Source of the DNA: a virus
DNA: 33,059 nucleotides
IMG/VR virus record: IMGVR_UViG_3300046543_000784
Coordinates: 1-33,059 of that record
Direction: 5' to 3' (one strand)
Shown here: positions 1 through 7,139 of the stretch, in pieces
Layout of the letters: every line of letters begins with the position of its first letter
How positions within the stretch are numbered: the first letter of the stretch is position 1
The notes under the pieces: model-generated
What the model was told of the DNA's origin: nothing
Seen by the model: only the letters and a program-made list of their open reading frames with translations
The model's database searches: none
Program-made: the position numbers and the translations under genes

Positions 1-2
1 CA

Positions 3-506
3 AGCCCCAAGGTCGCGGGCGTGTACTACCAGGTGCAGGACGTTGATATCGGCGACCGTGTCGCTGTCACCGGCACTCCCACCTGGCTGCCGCCGGACGG
101 CATCAGTCAGATCGTCCTGGGCCAGATTGAGAACTGCTACGACTTCATCTTCACCGAGCAGTGGTCATGTGAGCCCGAGGCGCCGTATCGCGTAGGCATC
201 CTGGACGACCCGGTCCTGGGCCGGGGCGACACCGACGGCTCGACGCTGCACGCCGGAATCAGCAGCACCGCCACCTCGATGCAGGTGGACACCACCGACC
301 CGACGACGCCGCTGTGGACGACCAACGCCGCAGACTTCCCGTTGGACGTCGTCATGGGCGGCGAGCGCATCACCGTCGGCCTGATCACAGGCACGACGTC
401 GCCGCAGACCTTCTCCTCGCTGACGCGCTCTGTCAACGGCGTCGTCAAGTCGCAGAGCGCCGGGGCTGACGTGCGGCTCTTCCAGCCATCGATCTTGAGT
501 ATGTAA
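3..506 (+). CDS. C-terminal part of a tail-associated protein (5' end outside window)
   Basis: The reading frame is open from the first bases of the window, so the GTG at 21 is probably an internal Val and the gene starts upstream. The visible 160 or so residues are acidic and rich in Thr, Ser and Gly, with short beta-strand-like segments (for example ADFPLDVVMGGERITVGLIT), as in C-terminal domains of actinophage minor tail proteins. I recognise no catalytic motif. The stop codon overlaps the AAGGAG ribosome-binding site of the next gene, so the two are read in one operon. Assignment as a tail protein rests on this position just before a tail-fibre-like gene and the lysis cassette. Confidence 0.55.
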   Translation, partial: SPKVAGVYYQVQDVDIGDRVAVTGTPTWLPPDGISQIVLGQIENCYDFIFTEQWSCEPEAPYRVGILDDPVLGRGDTDGSTLHAGISSTATSMQVDTTDPTTPLWTTNAADFPLDVVMGGERITVGLITGTTSPQTFSSLTRSVNGVVKSQSAGADVRLFQPSILSM

Positions 507-516
507 GGAGGCTGGA

Positions 517-1083
517 GTGGCATTCAATGCCGGACAGCGGATCCTGGCGTCCTACCTGAACCAGGCCGTGCAGTTGATCCAGACGCAGCGGCTCAGCGCG
601 TCCCAGGCGTCGATCGTCTCGCCGGTCATCAGCGGATACACGCACGTCCGCGTGCTGTGGCAGGCGCGCACCACCTCCGGGAATTTGTCGGACGTCATGC
701 AGGTGCGCCTCAACGGCGACACCGGCAACAACTACGGCTGGCAGCGGCTGGAGGGGCAAGGTGCGGGGACCGCCGCCGCCTCGGCGGCAGTCTCCACCGC
801 CTCGGTCATCGTCTGCGGGACCGCGTCCGGCGGCGGCGCCGCGGCCGGGTACTTCGGCGGCGGCAGCTTTGACGTCGTCGGCTTCGGCCAGGCCGCGACC
901 GGCCACCAGGCGACGCTCGTCGGGACTGGCTACGTCGCCGCGGGCACCGGTGCCACGCAGCTCATCGCCGGCACCTACGCCGGCACCTACATTCCCTCGG
1001 CGACGCTCACCACGATCACGCTGCTGCCGGCGGCCGGGTCGTTCGCCGCGGGCACGTCCGTCTCCTTCTACGGCTACAACTGA
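517..1083 (+). CDS. Minor tail protein, probable receptor-binding or fibre component
   Basis: 188 residues, starting at GTG 517 with AAGGAG six bases upstream. The N-terminus (GQRILASYLNQAV) resembles the short helical start of actinophage tail proteins. The middle holds VRLNGDTGNNYGWQ, close to the N-G-D-[ST]-G-x-N-Y signature I know from lectin-like minor tail proteins of Streptomyces phages. The C-terminus (LLPAAGSFAAGTSVSFYGYN) looks like a terminal beta-barrel strand. The centre is Gly/Ala/Ser-rich. It probably sits at the tail tip and contacts the cell surface. This is inferred from motif similarity and position; it could also be a neck or decoration protein. Confidence 0.6.
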   Translation: MAFNAGQRILASYLNQAVQLIQTQRLSASQASIVSPVISGYTHVRVLWQARTTSGNLSDVMQVRLNGDTGNNYGWQRLEGQGAGTAAASAAVSTASVIVCGTASGGGAAAGYFGGGSFDVVGFGQAATGHQATLVGTGYVAAGTGATQLIAGTYAGTYIPSATLTTITLLPAAGSFAAGTSVSFYGYN

Positions 1084-1092
1084 GGATCCTGC

Positions 1093-2268
1093 ATGCGACC
1101 CTTCACCAAGCTCGCCGTACTGGCCGCGGCCGCGGCTCTCATCGCGGCACCGGCCACCGCCTCCACCGGGTCCCTGGTGTGCGTGCCCGGCGGCCCGTGG
1201 ACGCAGTCGTGGTCCACCTCCATCGACCACGGCCAGGCGGTCGGCCCCTGGTCGAATCAGACGCTGAGGATGGTCGAGCACACCTCGGCCGGTGGCAGCC
1301 AGCTGCGGCTGCACCTCTCGGCAGAGTTCGCCTCCGGCCCGGTCACCCTCGCACACGTCTCGGTCGGCCAGCAGCTCGACGGCGCGGCCACGGCCGGCGC
1401 TCCGACTGTGGTCACGTTCGGCGGTACCACCTCGGTCACGATCGCGGCCGGGGCCGAGACCGTCTCCGACGCCGTCGCGCTGCCGACGACCCCGGGCGAG
1501 CGGCTGCTGGTGTCGGTCTACTTCCCGTCCTCAGCCCCGGCGTCGTCGGTGGCGGTGCACACCTACTCGGGGGAGACCGAGTACAACATCGTCGGCTCCG
1601 ACGCGACGATGGCGCCGGCCCCGGCCGTCACCAACACCTTCGGCTTCAGCGCGGTCATCGCCGGCCTGGACGTGGACGCGTCCTCCGCACAGACCGTCGT
1701 CGCGGCCGGTGACAGCATCACGGACCTGGCGGACGTGCCGCAGGACTCCGATACCCGCTGGCCGGACTACCTGGCCCGCCGCACCGGGCTGGCCGTCGTC
1801 AACGCCGGGATCGCCGGGAACTGGGTCACGCAGGACAAGGGCACCGCCGGCGGCCCGTCGCTGGTGAACCGCTGGTCTCACGACGTCCTCAACGTCCCCG
1901 GCGTCCGGTCCGTCATCGACGAGGGCGGCATCAACGACCTGCGCGGCGGCGTCAGTGCGGCCACGCTGGAATCGGCACAGGCCGGGCTGATCGCCTCAGC
2001 GCATGCGGCCGGGATCCGGGTGCTGCTGTCCACGATCACGCCGTGCTCGGGCGACTCGCAGTGCACCAGCGCCTTCGAGACGCAGCGGCTGGCCTACAAC
2101 GCTTGGGCACGCAGCGGGGCGTCCGGCGCTGACGGAGTCGCGGACTTCGACTCGGCGGTCGCCAACGGCGCGGCGCTGGCCGGTATGTACAGCAGCGGCA
2201 GCCCGCTACACCCGAACGCCGCCGGGATGCTCTCCATGGCCAACGTCATCGACGTGAGCAGGCTGTGA
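1093..2268 (+). CDS. Secreted SGNH/GDSL-family esterase
   Basis: 391 residues with a clear signal peptide: Arg/Lys N-terminus, hydrophobic stretch 7-19 and an ATA-S cleavage region near 21-24. Residues 35-190 match the beta-rich N-terminal domain of Streptomyces secreted GDSL hydrolases. Block I is GDSIT 206-210 (nucleophile Ser208), block II GIAGN 239-243 and block III GGIND 278-282 (Asn281). Block V is LHPN around His373. The residue three before that His, normally Asp in the DxxH motif, is Ser370 here. GAGGA precedes the ATG. It lies directly before the lysin cluster. A released esterase acting on the host envelope or on extracellular polymers is plausible; a host-derived cargo gene is the alternative. 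Family assignment is firm, substrate unknown. Confidence 0.85.
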   Translation: MRPFTKLAVLAAAAALIAAPATASTGSLVCVPGGPWTQSWSTSIDHGQAVGPWSNQTLRMVEHTSAGGSQLRLHLSAEFASGPVTLAHVSVGQQLDGAATAGAPTVVTFGGTTSVTIAAGAETVSDAVALPTTPGERLLVSVYFPSSAPASSVAVHTYSGETEYNIVGSDATMAPAPAVTNTFGFSAVIAGLDVDASSAQTVVAAGDSITDLADVPQDSDTRWPDYLARRTGLAVVNAGIAGNWVTQDKGTAGGPSLVNRWSHDVLNVPGVRSVIDEGGINDLRGGVSAATLESAQAGLIASAHAAGIRVLLSTITPCSGDSQCTSAFETQRLAYNAWARSGASGADGVADFDSAVANGAALAGMYSSGSPLHPNAAGMLSMANVIDVSRL

Positions 2269-2699
2269 TGTCCTGGCACCGGCACCCCGGGGTGCGCTCC
2301 GACGGGCAGCTGACCCGCGGCGAGCGCGCGGCGGACCGGATGCGCAACTCCATGGGGTCCTGGGCGTTCGTCTTCGGCGCCCTGGCCTTCCTCTCCGTCT
2401 GGATGCTGATCAACCGAGGCAGCGGCTTCGACCCCTACCCGTTCATCCTGCTCAACCTGCTGCTGTCCTGCGTGGCGGCGCTCCAGGGCGCGATCCTGCT
2501 GATCGCCGCCAAGCGGTCGGACCAGATCTCCTCCGAGCTGGCGCAGCACGACTACGAGGCCGACTGCCAGTCCCAGGCGATGCTCGTGACCCTCACCGCC
2601 GAGTTCGCCACGCTGCGACGCCAGCACGCCGAGCAGTCCGCGATGCTCGCCGCGCTGCTCGGCCATCCACCTACTCCCGCCTCCGAGGAGGCTTCATGA
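2268..2699 (+). CDS. DUF1003-like membrane protein in the lysis cluster
   Basis: 143 residues from ATG 2268, which overlaps the preceding TGA (TGATG); GTG 2265 is the alternative start. Two membrane segments, about 29-47 and 57-79, are joined by FDPYPFILLNLLLS, the diagnostic DUF1003 signature. A charged C-terminal coiled-coil tail follows (ELAQHDYEAD onward). DUF1003 proteins have no established biochemical role that I know. Its position between the SGNH hydrolase and the endolysin, overlapping the endolysin start by four bases, suggests a part in lysis as a holin or accessory membrane protein. That role is inference. Confidence 0.7.
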   Translation: MSWHRHPGVRSDGQLTRGERAADRMRNSMGSWAFVFGALAFLSVWMLINRGSGFDPYPFILLNLLLSCVAALQGAILLIAAKRSDQISSELAQHDYEADCQSQAMLVTLTAEFATLRRQHAEQSAMLAALLGHPPTPASEEAS

Positions 2700-3712
2700 C
2701 GATCTTCGGACCAGACATCTCCTCCTACCAGCACGGGCTGAACCTGGCCGCGTTGGGCTCCGGCGCGTTCGTTATCGCCAAGGCCACCGAGGGCACCTAC
2801 TACACCGACGCCGACTACGAGGGATGGCGACTCCAGGCCGCAGCGCTGCACAAGCCGTTCGCCTGGTACCACTTCCTGTCCGGCGAGGACGCGACCGCTC
2901 AGGCCGCGCACACCGCGGCGAAGGTCGGCGACGAGTCGCTGCCCGGCATGCTCGATGCCGAGCCCGCGGGGAGCTTCCGGCCGACGCTCGCACAGATCTA
3001 CGCGTACATCGACGCCGCGCACGCCGCCGCGCTGAACCTGCGGCTGCTGTACCTGCCGCACTGGTACTGGGAACAGCTGGGCTCGCCGGACCTGTCCGGC
3101 CTGACCGCCCGCGGCGTGAGCCTCGTGTCGTCGGCATACCCGGGCGGTACCGGCTCGCCGGCCGCGCTGTACCCGGGCGACGGCGCCACGGGCTGGCAGT
3201 CCTACGGCGGTAAGACGCCGCTGATCTACCAGTTCACGAACCAGGCCACCGACGGCGGCCAGCCGCTGGACTACAACGCCTACCGCGGCACCGAGGCACA
3301 GCTGGTCGCCGACCTGAATCCCACGGCCCCGGCCCCCGCGCCTACTCCCGCACCACCATCTACCGACCCGGAGGACGACCTCATGCCCGCTTTCGCAACA
3401 GGAGAGATCAAGCCAGGCGCCAGCGCCGTGACCGTTGTGTGCCCGCCGCCGGCCAACGTGGGATCCGCAGGCTGGGGCAACGTCTGGTTCAGCCTGGGCT
3501 GCGACTTCGGCGACGCCGACGTGCGCGTGGCCGTCTACACCCACGGCGCCGGCTGGTCCGAGATCGACCAGGACATCAAGGTGACCGCCGCCGGGGACCG
3601 GGTCAACCCGCACGGCGGCCCGCTGCCGACCGGCGTTCAGAAGATCAGCATCACCCGGACCGCCAATCCGGACGTGCCGATGTCCTACCTGATCGAGGCG
3701 GCGCACCGATGA
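2696..3712 (+). CDS. Endolysin: glycoside hydrolase family 25 muramidase with C-terminal domain
   Basis: 338 residues. The GH25 domain covers about 4-205 and should cleave the beta-1,4 MurNAc-GlcNAc bond of peptidoglycan. Visible marks are GPDISSYQ (Asp7), the DxE pair in GMLDAEP (Asp87, Glu89), and the late strands WQSYGG (167-172) and LDYNAY. A Pro/Ala linker (209-222) leads to a C-terminal domain (230-338) rich in beta strands, probably for cell-wall binding. There is no signal peptide, so export depends on holins, several candidates for which lie nearby. The start overlaps the previous gene (ATGA). An in-frame ATG at codon 230 has its own Shine-Dalgarno site (see separate entry), so a short second product is likely. 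Confidence 0.9.
   Translation: MTIFGPDISSYQHGLNLAALGSGAFVIAKATEGTYYTDADYEGWRLQAAALHKPFAWYHFLSGEDATAQAAHTAAKVGDESLPGMLDAEPAGSFRPTLAQIYAYIDAAHAAALNLRLLYLPHWYWEQLGSPDLSGLTARGVSLVSSAYPGGTGSPAALYPGDGATGWQSYGGKTPLIYQFTNQATDGGQPLDYNAYRGTEAQLVADLNPTAPAPAPTPAPPSTDPEDDLMPAFATGEIKPGASAVTVVCPPPANVGSAGWGNVWFSLGCDFGDADVRVAVYTHGAGWSEIDQDIKVTAAGDRVNPHGGPLPTGVQKISITRTANPDVPMSYLIEAAHR
3370..3385 (+). promoter_or_regulatory. Internal ribosome-binding site and start codon within the endolysin gene
   Basis: GGAGG at 3370-3374 is followed by exactly 8 bases and an in-frame ATG at 3383-3385 (codon 230). It sits at the junction between the Pro-rich linker and the C-terminal domain. Translation from here would give a free 109-residue C-terminal domain. 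Internal starts making free binding domains are known in endolysins such as Enterococcus phage Lys170 and clostridial CTP1L/CD27L. Use of this site is inferred from spacing and position only. Confidence 0.6.
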
Positions 3713-4029
3713 GCGCCCCGTCGAAGCGCGCGGCCGAGGTGGAAGCCGAGCTCGGCGCGGCCTGGACGCGGTACCACGTCGGTGCACAGGCAGGCCGGTT
3801 CCTGGCTGGCGTCGTCGTCTCGCTGCTGCTGAGCCTCCACAGCGGCTTCAGCGACTGGACGGCGCTGCTCCCGCTGATTGCGGGTGCGGCCTGGACGACC
3901 GCCGCGCAGATGTGGCCGCAGGTGCCGTGGACGCTGGTCCGCGAGCACTTCGGCACCGCCGCACCCGCGCCCGCCGCCGTCCCGCCGCCCGTGGCCGGGA
4001 CCAACCCGGCGCCGCCGGCGAAGGGCTGA
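3709..4029 (+). CDS. Holin-like membrane protein with two membrane segments
   Basis: 106 residues starting at the ATG that overlaps the endolysin stop (ATGA). After a charged amphipathic N-terminus (1-28) there are two hydrophobic segments at about 30-46 and 51-68, then a Pro/Ala-rich tail (83-106). Size, topology and position immediately after the endolysin fit an actinophage holin that would let the signal-less muramidase reach the wall. No holin family is recognised by sequence, so the call is by topology and context. Confidence 0.65.
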   Translation: MSAPSKRAAEVEAELGAAWTRYHVGAQAGRFLAGVVVSLLLSLHSGFSDWTALLPLIAGAAWTTAAQMWPQVPWTLVREHFGTAAPAPAAVPPPVAGTNPAPPAKG

Positions 4030-4066
4030 TCATTGCGCGCCACGCGCGCGGGGACTGGGGTGCGCT

Positions 4067-4324
4067 GTGGCTGAGGAACGGATGTCCGACCGCGAGATCG
4101 AGCGGCGCTTCGAGGGCGTCGACAAGCGGGTGGACCGGATGGTTCCGATCGACATGTGGAACCAGGAGAACAAGCACATCTGGGAGAAGTTCGGCGAGAT
4201 CGATGAACGCGGACAAAACACATGGGTCCGCGCCCTGGGGATCTTCGGGGTCGTCGCCACGCTGGTCGCTGCCGTCGTCGCCGCCGTGCTGGCGGCATAT
4301 CTGAGTGCAAGGGGAGCCCATTGA
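4067..4324 (+). CDS. XhlA-like membrane protein, probable holin partner
   Basis: 85 residues from GTG 4067; ATG 4082 is possible but a GAGGA lies too close to it. The N-terminal half is a charged, amphipathic helix with heptad character ([17 protein letters not shown]), followed by a single membrane segment at about 56-79 and a short basic end. This layout, coiled coil then one C-terminal membrane helix, resembles haemolysin XhlA-type phage proteins that accompany holins. It lies 37 bases after the two-segment holin candidate. Function is inferred. Confidence 0.6.
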   Translation: MAEERMSDREIERRFEGVDKRVDRMVPIDMWNQENKHIWEKFGEIDERGQNTWVRALGIFGVVATLVAAVVAAVLAAYLSARGAH

Positions 4325-4325
4325 G

Positions 4326-4958
4326 ATGGCCGAACTGACGCACGCGGTCCGGGTCCGCCTCTGGCATATCCTGCTGGTGGCGATAGTACTGATCTTCGGC
4401 CTGGTCGTGTACACCATCTTTCAGCTGGATTCGATGCGGACCGCACAGTCGCGGCAGGACAAGGTTGTCGCAGCGCTGTCGTCGAATCTGGCCGGCGCGC
4501 AGTCGCAGCTTCGCCAGCACGGCATCGCACCGTCGCAGCCCGCACCGTCGCAGATCATCGCGCAGGTCGGGCCGCCGGGCGCGGCAGGTGCAATGGGCCC
4601 GGAGGGCAAGGAGGGGCCCTCTGGCCCGAGCGGACCGCCAGGACCGAGCGGAGCTGCAGGTGCGCCCGGCAGCCCGGGCAGTCCCGGGCCGACCGGCCCA
4701 TCGGGTGCTGCAGGTGATTCCGGCGCGCCAGGCACTGCAGGATCTGTGGGTACTGCAGGTCCCTCGGGACCCCCTGGCCCAACCGGTGCTGCAGGTCCAT
4801 CAGGTCCTGCAGGTGCGACCGGCGCGCCGGGACCGTCCGGACCGTCAGGTGCGCCCGGTCAGGACCCTTCGGGCTGGACGTACAAGGACGCCCTGGGCAT
4901 CACACACACCTGCGCGCCCGACTCGCAGACACCCGCGCCTCACTACACCTGTACGTAG
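4326..4958 (+). CDS. Membrane-anchored collagen-like (Gly-X-Y repeat) protein
   Basis: 210 residues from ATG 4326, with AAGGGGAG about nine bases upstream. A membrane segment spans about 12-33, followed by a short coiled-coil stretch (36-65). An almost unbroken Gly-X-Y tract of about 32 triplets runs from Gly82 to about 178, rich in GPS, GPP and GAAG. A short C-terminal domain (181-210) carries Trp183 and two Cys (196, 209). It should form a trimer anchored by its N-terminus. Phage collagen-like proteins are usually tail fibres without a membrane anchor; a single-pass form in the lysis cluster suggests a spanin-like or surface-exposed role instead. That role is speculative. Last gene of the rightward late operon. 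Confidence 0.8.
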   Translation: MAELTHAVRVRLWHILLVAIVLIFGLVVYTIFQLDSMRTAQSRQDKVVAALSSNLAGAQSQLRQHGIAPSQPAPSQIIAQVGPPGAAGAMGPEGKEGPSGPSGPPGPSGAAGAPGSPGSPGPTGPSGAAGDSGAPGTAGSVGTAGPSGPPGPTGAAGPSGPAGATGAPGPSGPSGAPGQDPSGWTYKDALGITHTCAPDSQTPAPHYTCT

Positions 4959-4975
4959 CCTGCCCGCAAAGCCGA

Positions 4976-5009
4976 ACGCCCCGTCTCCTTCGGGAGGCGG
5001 GGCGCTTTC
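4976..5009. terminator. Terminator between convergent operons
   Basis: A GC-rich hairpin (CGCCCCGTCTCC paired with GGAGGCGGGGCG, one imperfect pair, TTCG loop) followed by CTTTCGT on the + strand. It sits between the last lysis gene (+) and the first - strand gene, whose stop begins at 5011, so it can serve both. Confidence 0.8.
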
Positions 5010-5010
5010 G

Positions 5011-5274
5011 TCATGCCGTCGGCGGTCCGGCGCTGGTCTCCGGCGCGGGGTCCGGCTCGCCGCGCAGCTTGCGCCGCTCAGCCTCGACCTCCTCGGCCCG
5101 GGCGGCGACGTAGGCCGGTGTCGGCTTCAGGGTGAGCGCAAGCAGGACGCCGAGGGGTCCGAGGAGCAGCCCGAGCAGGACGCCGTCACCTCCCCGGCCG
5201 CGGTTGGAGCCGATGGCCCCGGCGATGACGAGGCAGATTATTGCGTCCACGATGACGAACTGGATGGTCGGCAT
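5011..5274 (-). CDS. Small membrane protein, unknown function
   Basis: 87 residues. I chose the ATG at 5274 (MPTIQFVIVDAIICL) because a GGGGGAG precedes it and the longer upstream frame is Arg-rich and non-protein-like. Two hydrophobic segments, about 5-22 and 31-49, are separated by a basic Gly/Arg loop (SNRGRGGDG). A charged tail follows. The gene lies between the lysis operon and attP, a common place for genes expressed from the prophage. No family recognised. Confidence 0.6.
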   Translation of the reverse strand: MPTIQFVIVDAIICLVIAGAIGSNRGRGGDGVLLGLLLGPLGVLLALTLKPTPAYVAARAEEVEAERRKLRGEPDPAPETSAGPPTA

Positions 5275-5350
5275 GTCTCCCCCTGGTGCCCGATGGTGCG
5301 CTGAGGCTACGCCCGCCCTGCGCGTGATCGCCAGATGCCGGACGCGGTGA

Positions 5351-5374
5351 CGCCCGGTCCGCATGGACCGGGCG
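5351..5374 (-). terminator. Hairpin downstream of the 5388-5747 gene
   Basis: Perfect 10-bp stem (CGCCCGGTCC with GGACCGGGCG) and a four-base loop, 13 bases past the stop of the - strand gene. It has no T tract, which is usual for actinobacterial terminators. Confidence 0.65.
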
Positions 5375-5387
5375 TCCCACGGTGCGG

Positions 5388-5747
5388 CTACTTCCCGCGC
5401 CACGACCGCACCGTCATGCGGTCCACCCCGGCCTCGCGGGCGAATCCGGCCTCGGTCTGGCGGTGGGCGTCGATCAGCATGTTCGCGGCCTGCTTGAGTC
5501 CGGCGATGGCCAGCAGCTCGGCGCGTCGCGCCGAAGTGAGCTGTGCGGACAGCTCTTGCACGACGGACGCCTGGTCCTCGACGAGGAGGCGGTAGGCGGC
5601 GATCAGCGCGGCTTGCGCCTCGTCCTGGTCGTCGGGGTCCGGGTAGCGCTGCTCGATTTCGATGGCGACGGTGGTGAACTCGTCGAGCTGGTCGTAGGTC
5701 AGGGCGTGGTCGTCGCCGAGCCAGGCAAGGATTTCGTGGCGCTGCAT
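5388..5747 (-). CDS. Small helical protein with C-terminal HTH-like end
   Basis: 119 residues, ATG at 5747 preceded by AAGGGAG with 8-base spacing. The protein is helical and acidic in its first half. It ends in EAGFAREAGVDRMTVRSWRGK-like sequence (100-119; key residues Ala103, Gly107, Val108, Thr112, Trp116), the pattern of a helix-turn-helix with its recognition helix at the extreme C-terminus. A well-formed promoter covered by two palindromes lies upstream (5783-5822), so it is probably regulated and may regulate itself. Located among accessory genes between lysis and attP. Real function unknown. Confidence 0.65.
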   Translation of the reverse strand: MQRHEILAWLGDDHALTYDQLDEFTTVAIEIEQRYPDPDDQDEAQAALIAAYRLLVEDQASVVQELSAQLTSARRAELLAIAGLKQAANMLIDAHRQTEAGFAREAGVDRMTVRSWRGK

Positions 5748-5782
5748 GGTGGTGCTCCCTTCGCGGGCGACCTCCGCCCTTC

Positions 5783-5822
5783 TGTAGAGAACTCTACATC
5801 GGATCTGTAGAGCTGTCTACAG
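5783..5822 (-). promoter_or_regulatory. Promoter with two palindromic operators
   Basis: Leftward -35 TAGACA (5819-5814), 17-bp spacer, -10 TAGAGT (5796-5791), driving the gene that starts at 5747. Each box lies inside a palindrome: TGTAGAG-AA-CTCTACA at 5783-5798, and CTGTAGA-GCTG-TCTACAG at 5805-5822, with centres 23 bp apart. A dimeric repressor bound to both would occlude RNA polymerase. The binding protein is unknown. Confidence 0.75.
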
Positions 5823-5834
5823 TTCACGCAAGAA

Positions 5835-5861
5835 CGCCCGGCCGCGCAATGCGGCCGGGCG
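5835..5861 (-). terminator. Terminator downstream of the 5873-6232 gene
   Basis: Perfect 11-bp GC stem (CGCCCGGCCGC with GCGGCCGGGCG) and loop GCAAT. It separates the - strand gene ending at 5873 from the regulated promoter at 5783-5822. Confidence 0.75.
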
Positions 5862-5872
5862 TCTCGTCGTGC

Positions 5873-6232
5873 TCAACTACGGCCAACCGGGCATGGCGGC
5901 GGCGTCGGGAAGCCCGGGATGACGCGCGGCGGGCACGGGATCAACGTCACCGCGATCACCTCGCCGCCGGACCAGAACGCGTCCATGGTGTCAGTGCCGT
6001 GCTCCAGCTGCCTGCGCGTGTGCTCCAGGAGGCGCGGCCTGCGCGCCTCCTCGCCGTCCTCGCCCCAGCAGCCGGCCGGGCGCTTGACCTCGCCGATCCA
6101 CTTTTCGTGCCACGCCACGGCGTCGTCGACAGTGTCGAACGTCCGCCGGGGCTTCTGGCGCAGCCGGTCCCGGACGAGTTCGCTGCTGCGGGGCTGGGGC
6201 TCCCGGTACTCGTACTGGTGGTAGTGCTGCAT
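5873..6232 (-). CDS. Hypothetical protein, accessory region
   Basis: 119 residues, ATG at 6232. The N-terminus is rich in His, Tyr and charged residues. The stretch RTFDTVDDAVAWHEKWIGEV (about 30-49) looks like a small conserved alpha/beta fold, followed by a charged helix and a Pro-rich end. No family recognised. It is flanked on both sides by hairpin terminators, so it is probably a stand-alone transcription unit, as is common for phage cargo genes. Confidence 0.55.
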   Translation of the reverse strand: MQHYHQYEYREPQPRSSELVRDRLRQKPRRTFDTVDDAVAWHEKWIGEVKRPAGCWGEDGEEARRPRLLEHTRRQLEHGTDTMDAFWSGGEVIAVTLIPCPPRVIPGFPTPPPCPVGRS

Positions 6233-6291
6233 TCGAGTTCCACCGGTGTCATAGGCACACTTCCGTAGGATGAGCCCACGGCCGAGCCGGG

Positions 6292-6318
6292 CGCCCGACG
6301 AATTCTGCGCGTCGGGCG
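6292..6318 (-). terminator. Hairpin downstream of the 6334-6741 gene
   Basis: Nine-bp perfect stem (CGCCCGACG with CGTCGGGCG) and a nine-base loop, 15 bases past the - strand stop. Confidence 0.6.
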
Positions 6319-6333
6319 TCCGGCGTCCGGCCG

Positions 6334-6741
6334 TCAGGCTAGGACGTAAACCGGGGTGTCGGGCTCGCCGATCAGCCAGCCTGTGGTGGCTCCGTCGCCG
6401 TCGAGACGCAGCAGCACAAACCGATGGCTGCGGGTGGCCTCGCTGGACAGCTCGAAGTCCTTCAGGTCGCCGAGGCGCATGTGGCGGGCGTTGGTGACCG
6501 CCAGGAGGCTGCGGTTACACCAGGCGCGCATGCCGACCTCGACCTGGCAGGCGTTGAGCTCGATGACGTGCTGTCCGTCGGCGGCGGCGCAGGCGGCGTC
6601 GTAGGCGCGCTTGTCGCGCGGTCTGGGCGTGCAGCCCGGGTACATGGTGAGGATGCCGGGCGCGAGCCCCGGCGGTTGGGCGGTGGGAGAAGGCTCGACT
6701 CCGCCGGAGCCGAAAGGCCTTCTCCGCAATGTCTGCGACAT
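6334..6741 (-). CDS. Hypothetical protein, accessory region
   Basis: 135 residues from the ATG at 6741 (MSQTLRRRPFGSGG), with AAGGGA five bases upstream. The longer open frame upstream crosses attP sequence and is not credible. After a Pro/Gly-rich start there is a globular part with a basic middle (TPRPRDKRAYDAACAAADG) and three Cys. Its ordered C-terminal half reads RFVLLRLDGDGATTGWLIG, like a small beta-rich domain. No known family. It may be expressed in lysogens because it would lie at the prophage edge. Confidence 0.55.
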   Translation of the reverse strand: MSQTLRRRPFGSGGVEPSPTAQPPGLAPGILTMYPGCTPRPRDKRAYDAACAAADGQHVIELNACQVEVGMRAWCNRSLLAVTNARHMRLGDLKDFELSSEATRSHRFVLLRLDGDGATTGWLIGEPDTPVYVLA

Positions 6742-6875
6742 CGCGGTCCCTTCGTGGTCTGTGGAATTGTGATCACCCACCGATGCAGCAGGCTCACCTA
6801 CCGTATTCCCGCCAGGGCTCTGACGGAAGCCCGGCGCGCCGATTCCCTGGCGCGCGGGGAGGATCCGCGCGCCCG

Positions 6876-7067
6876 TCAGTCCTCGACGACGCGGTACAGC
6901 GTGTGCCCGACCATCACCTCGCCGGCGCCCTTCCCGATGTGCATCAGGGCGCGGGCGAACTCGTGGGCCTTCTCCGGCTTGCCCTGCTCGGCGCGGTCCT
7001 TCCCGTACTGTTCCAGCTCGGCCAGGATCTCCTCGCGAATGCCCTCGGCAACTCCGTAGCGTTTCAT
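6876..7067 (-). CDS. Small charged helical protein
   Basis: 63 residues starting at the ATG at 7067 (MKRYGVAEGIREE). There is no Shine-Dalgarno site; instead TACCCT lies exactly six bases before the start codon, as in leaderless actinobacterial transcripts. The protein is one or two amphipathic helices rich in Glu and Lys, then a short strand-like end (VMVGHTLYRVVED). It is the gene closest to attP on the lysis side. Function unknown. Confidence 0.5.
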   Translation of the reverse strand: MKRYGVAEGIREEILAELEQYGKDRAEQGKPEKAHEFARALMHIGKGAGEVMVGHTLYRVVED

Positions 7068-7073
7068 GGGGCC

Positions 7074-7079
7074 AGGGTA
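7074..7079 (-). promoter_or_regulatory. Candidate -10 box of a leaderless promoter
   Basis: TACCCT on the - strand, six bases before the ATG at 7067, would place the transcription start on the start codon. I see no convincing -35 box at 17-18 bp. Confidence 0.35.
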
Positions 7080-7139
7080 GGGCGGCGAACAGGCGTCGGC
7101 GAGCAACGCTGAGTGACCAGCGTGTTTGTGTGATCTTGG

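Noticed and set aside
2552-3787. Antisense frame opposite the endolysin
   Set aside because: Same shadow composition; endolysin motifs on the + strand are clear.
4560-4860. CRISPR-like or satellite array in the collagen gene
   Set aside because: The repeats are short, imperfect and in frame with Gly-X-Y triplets; no spacer structure.
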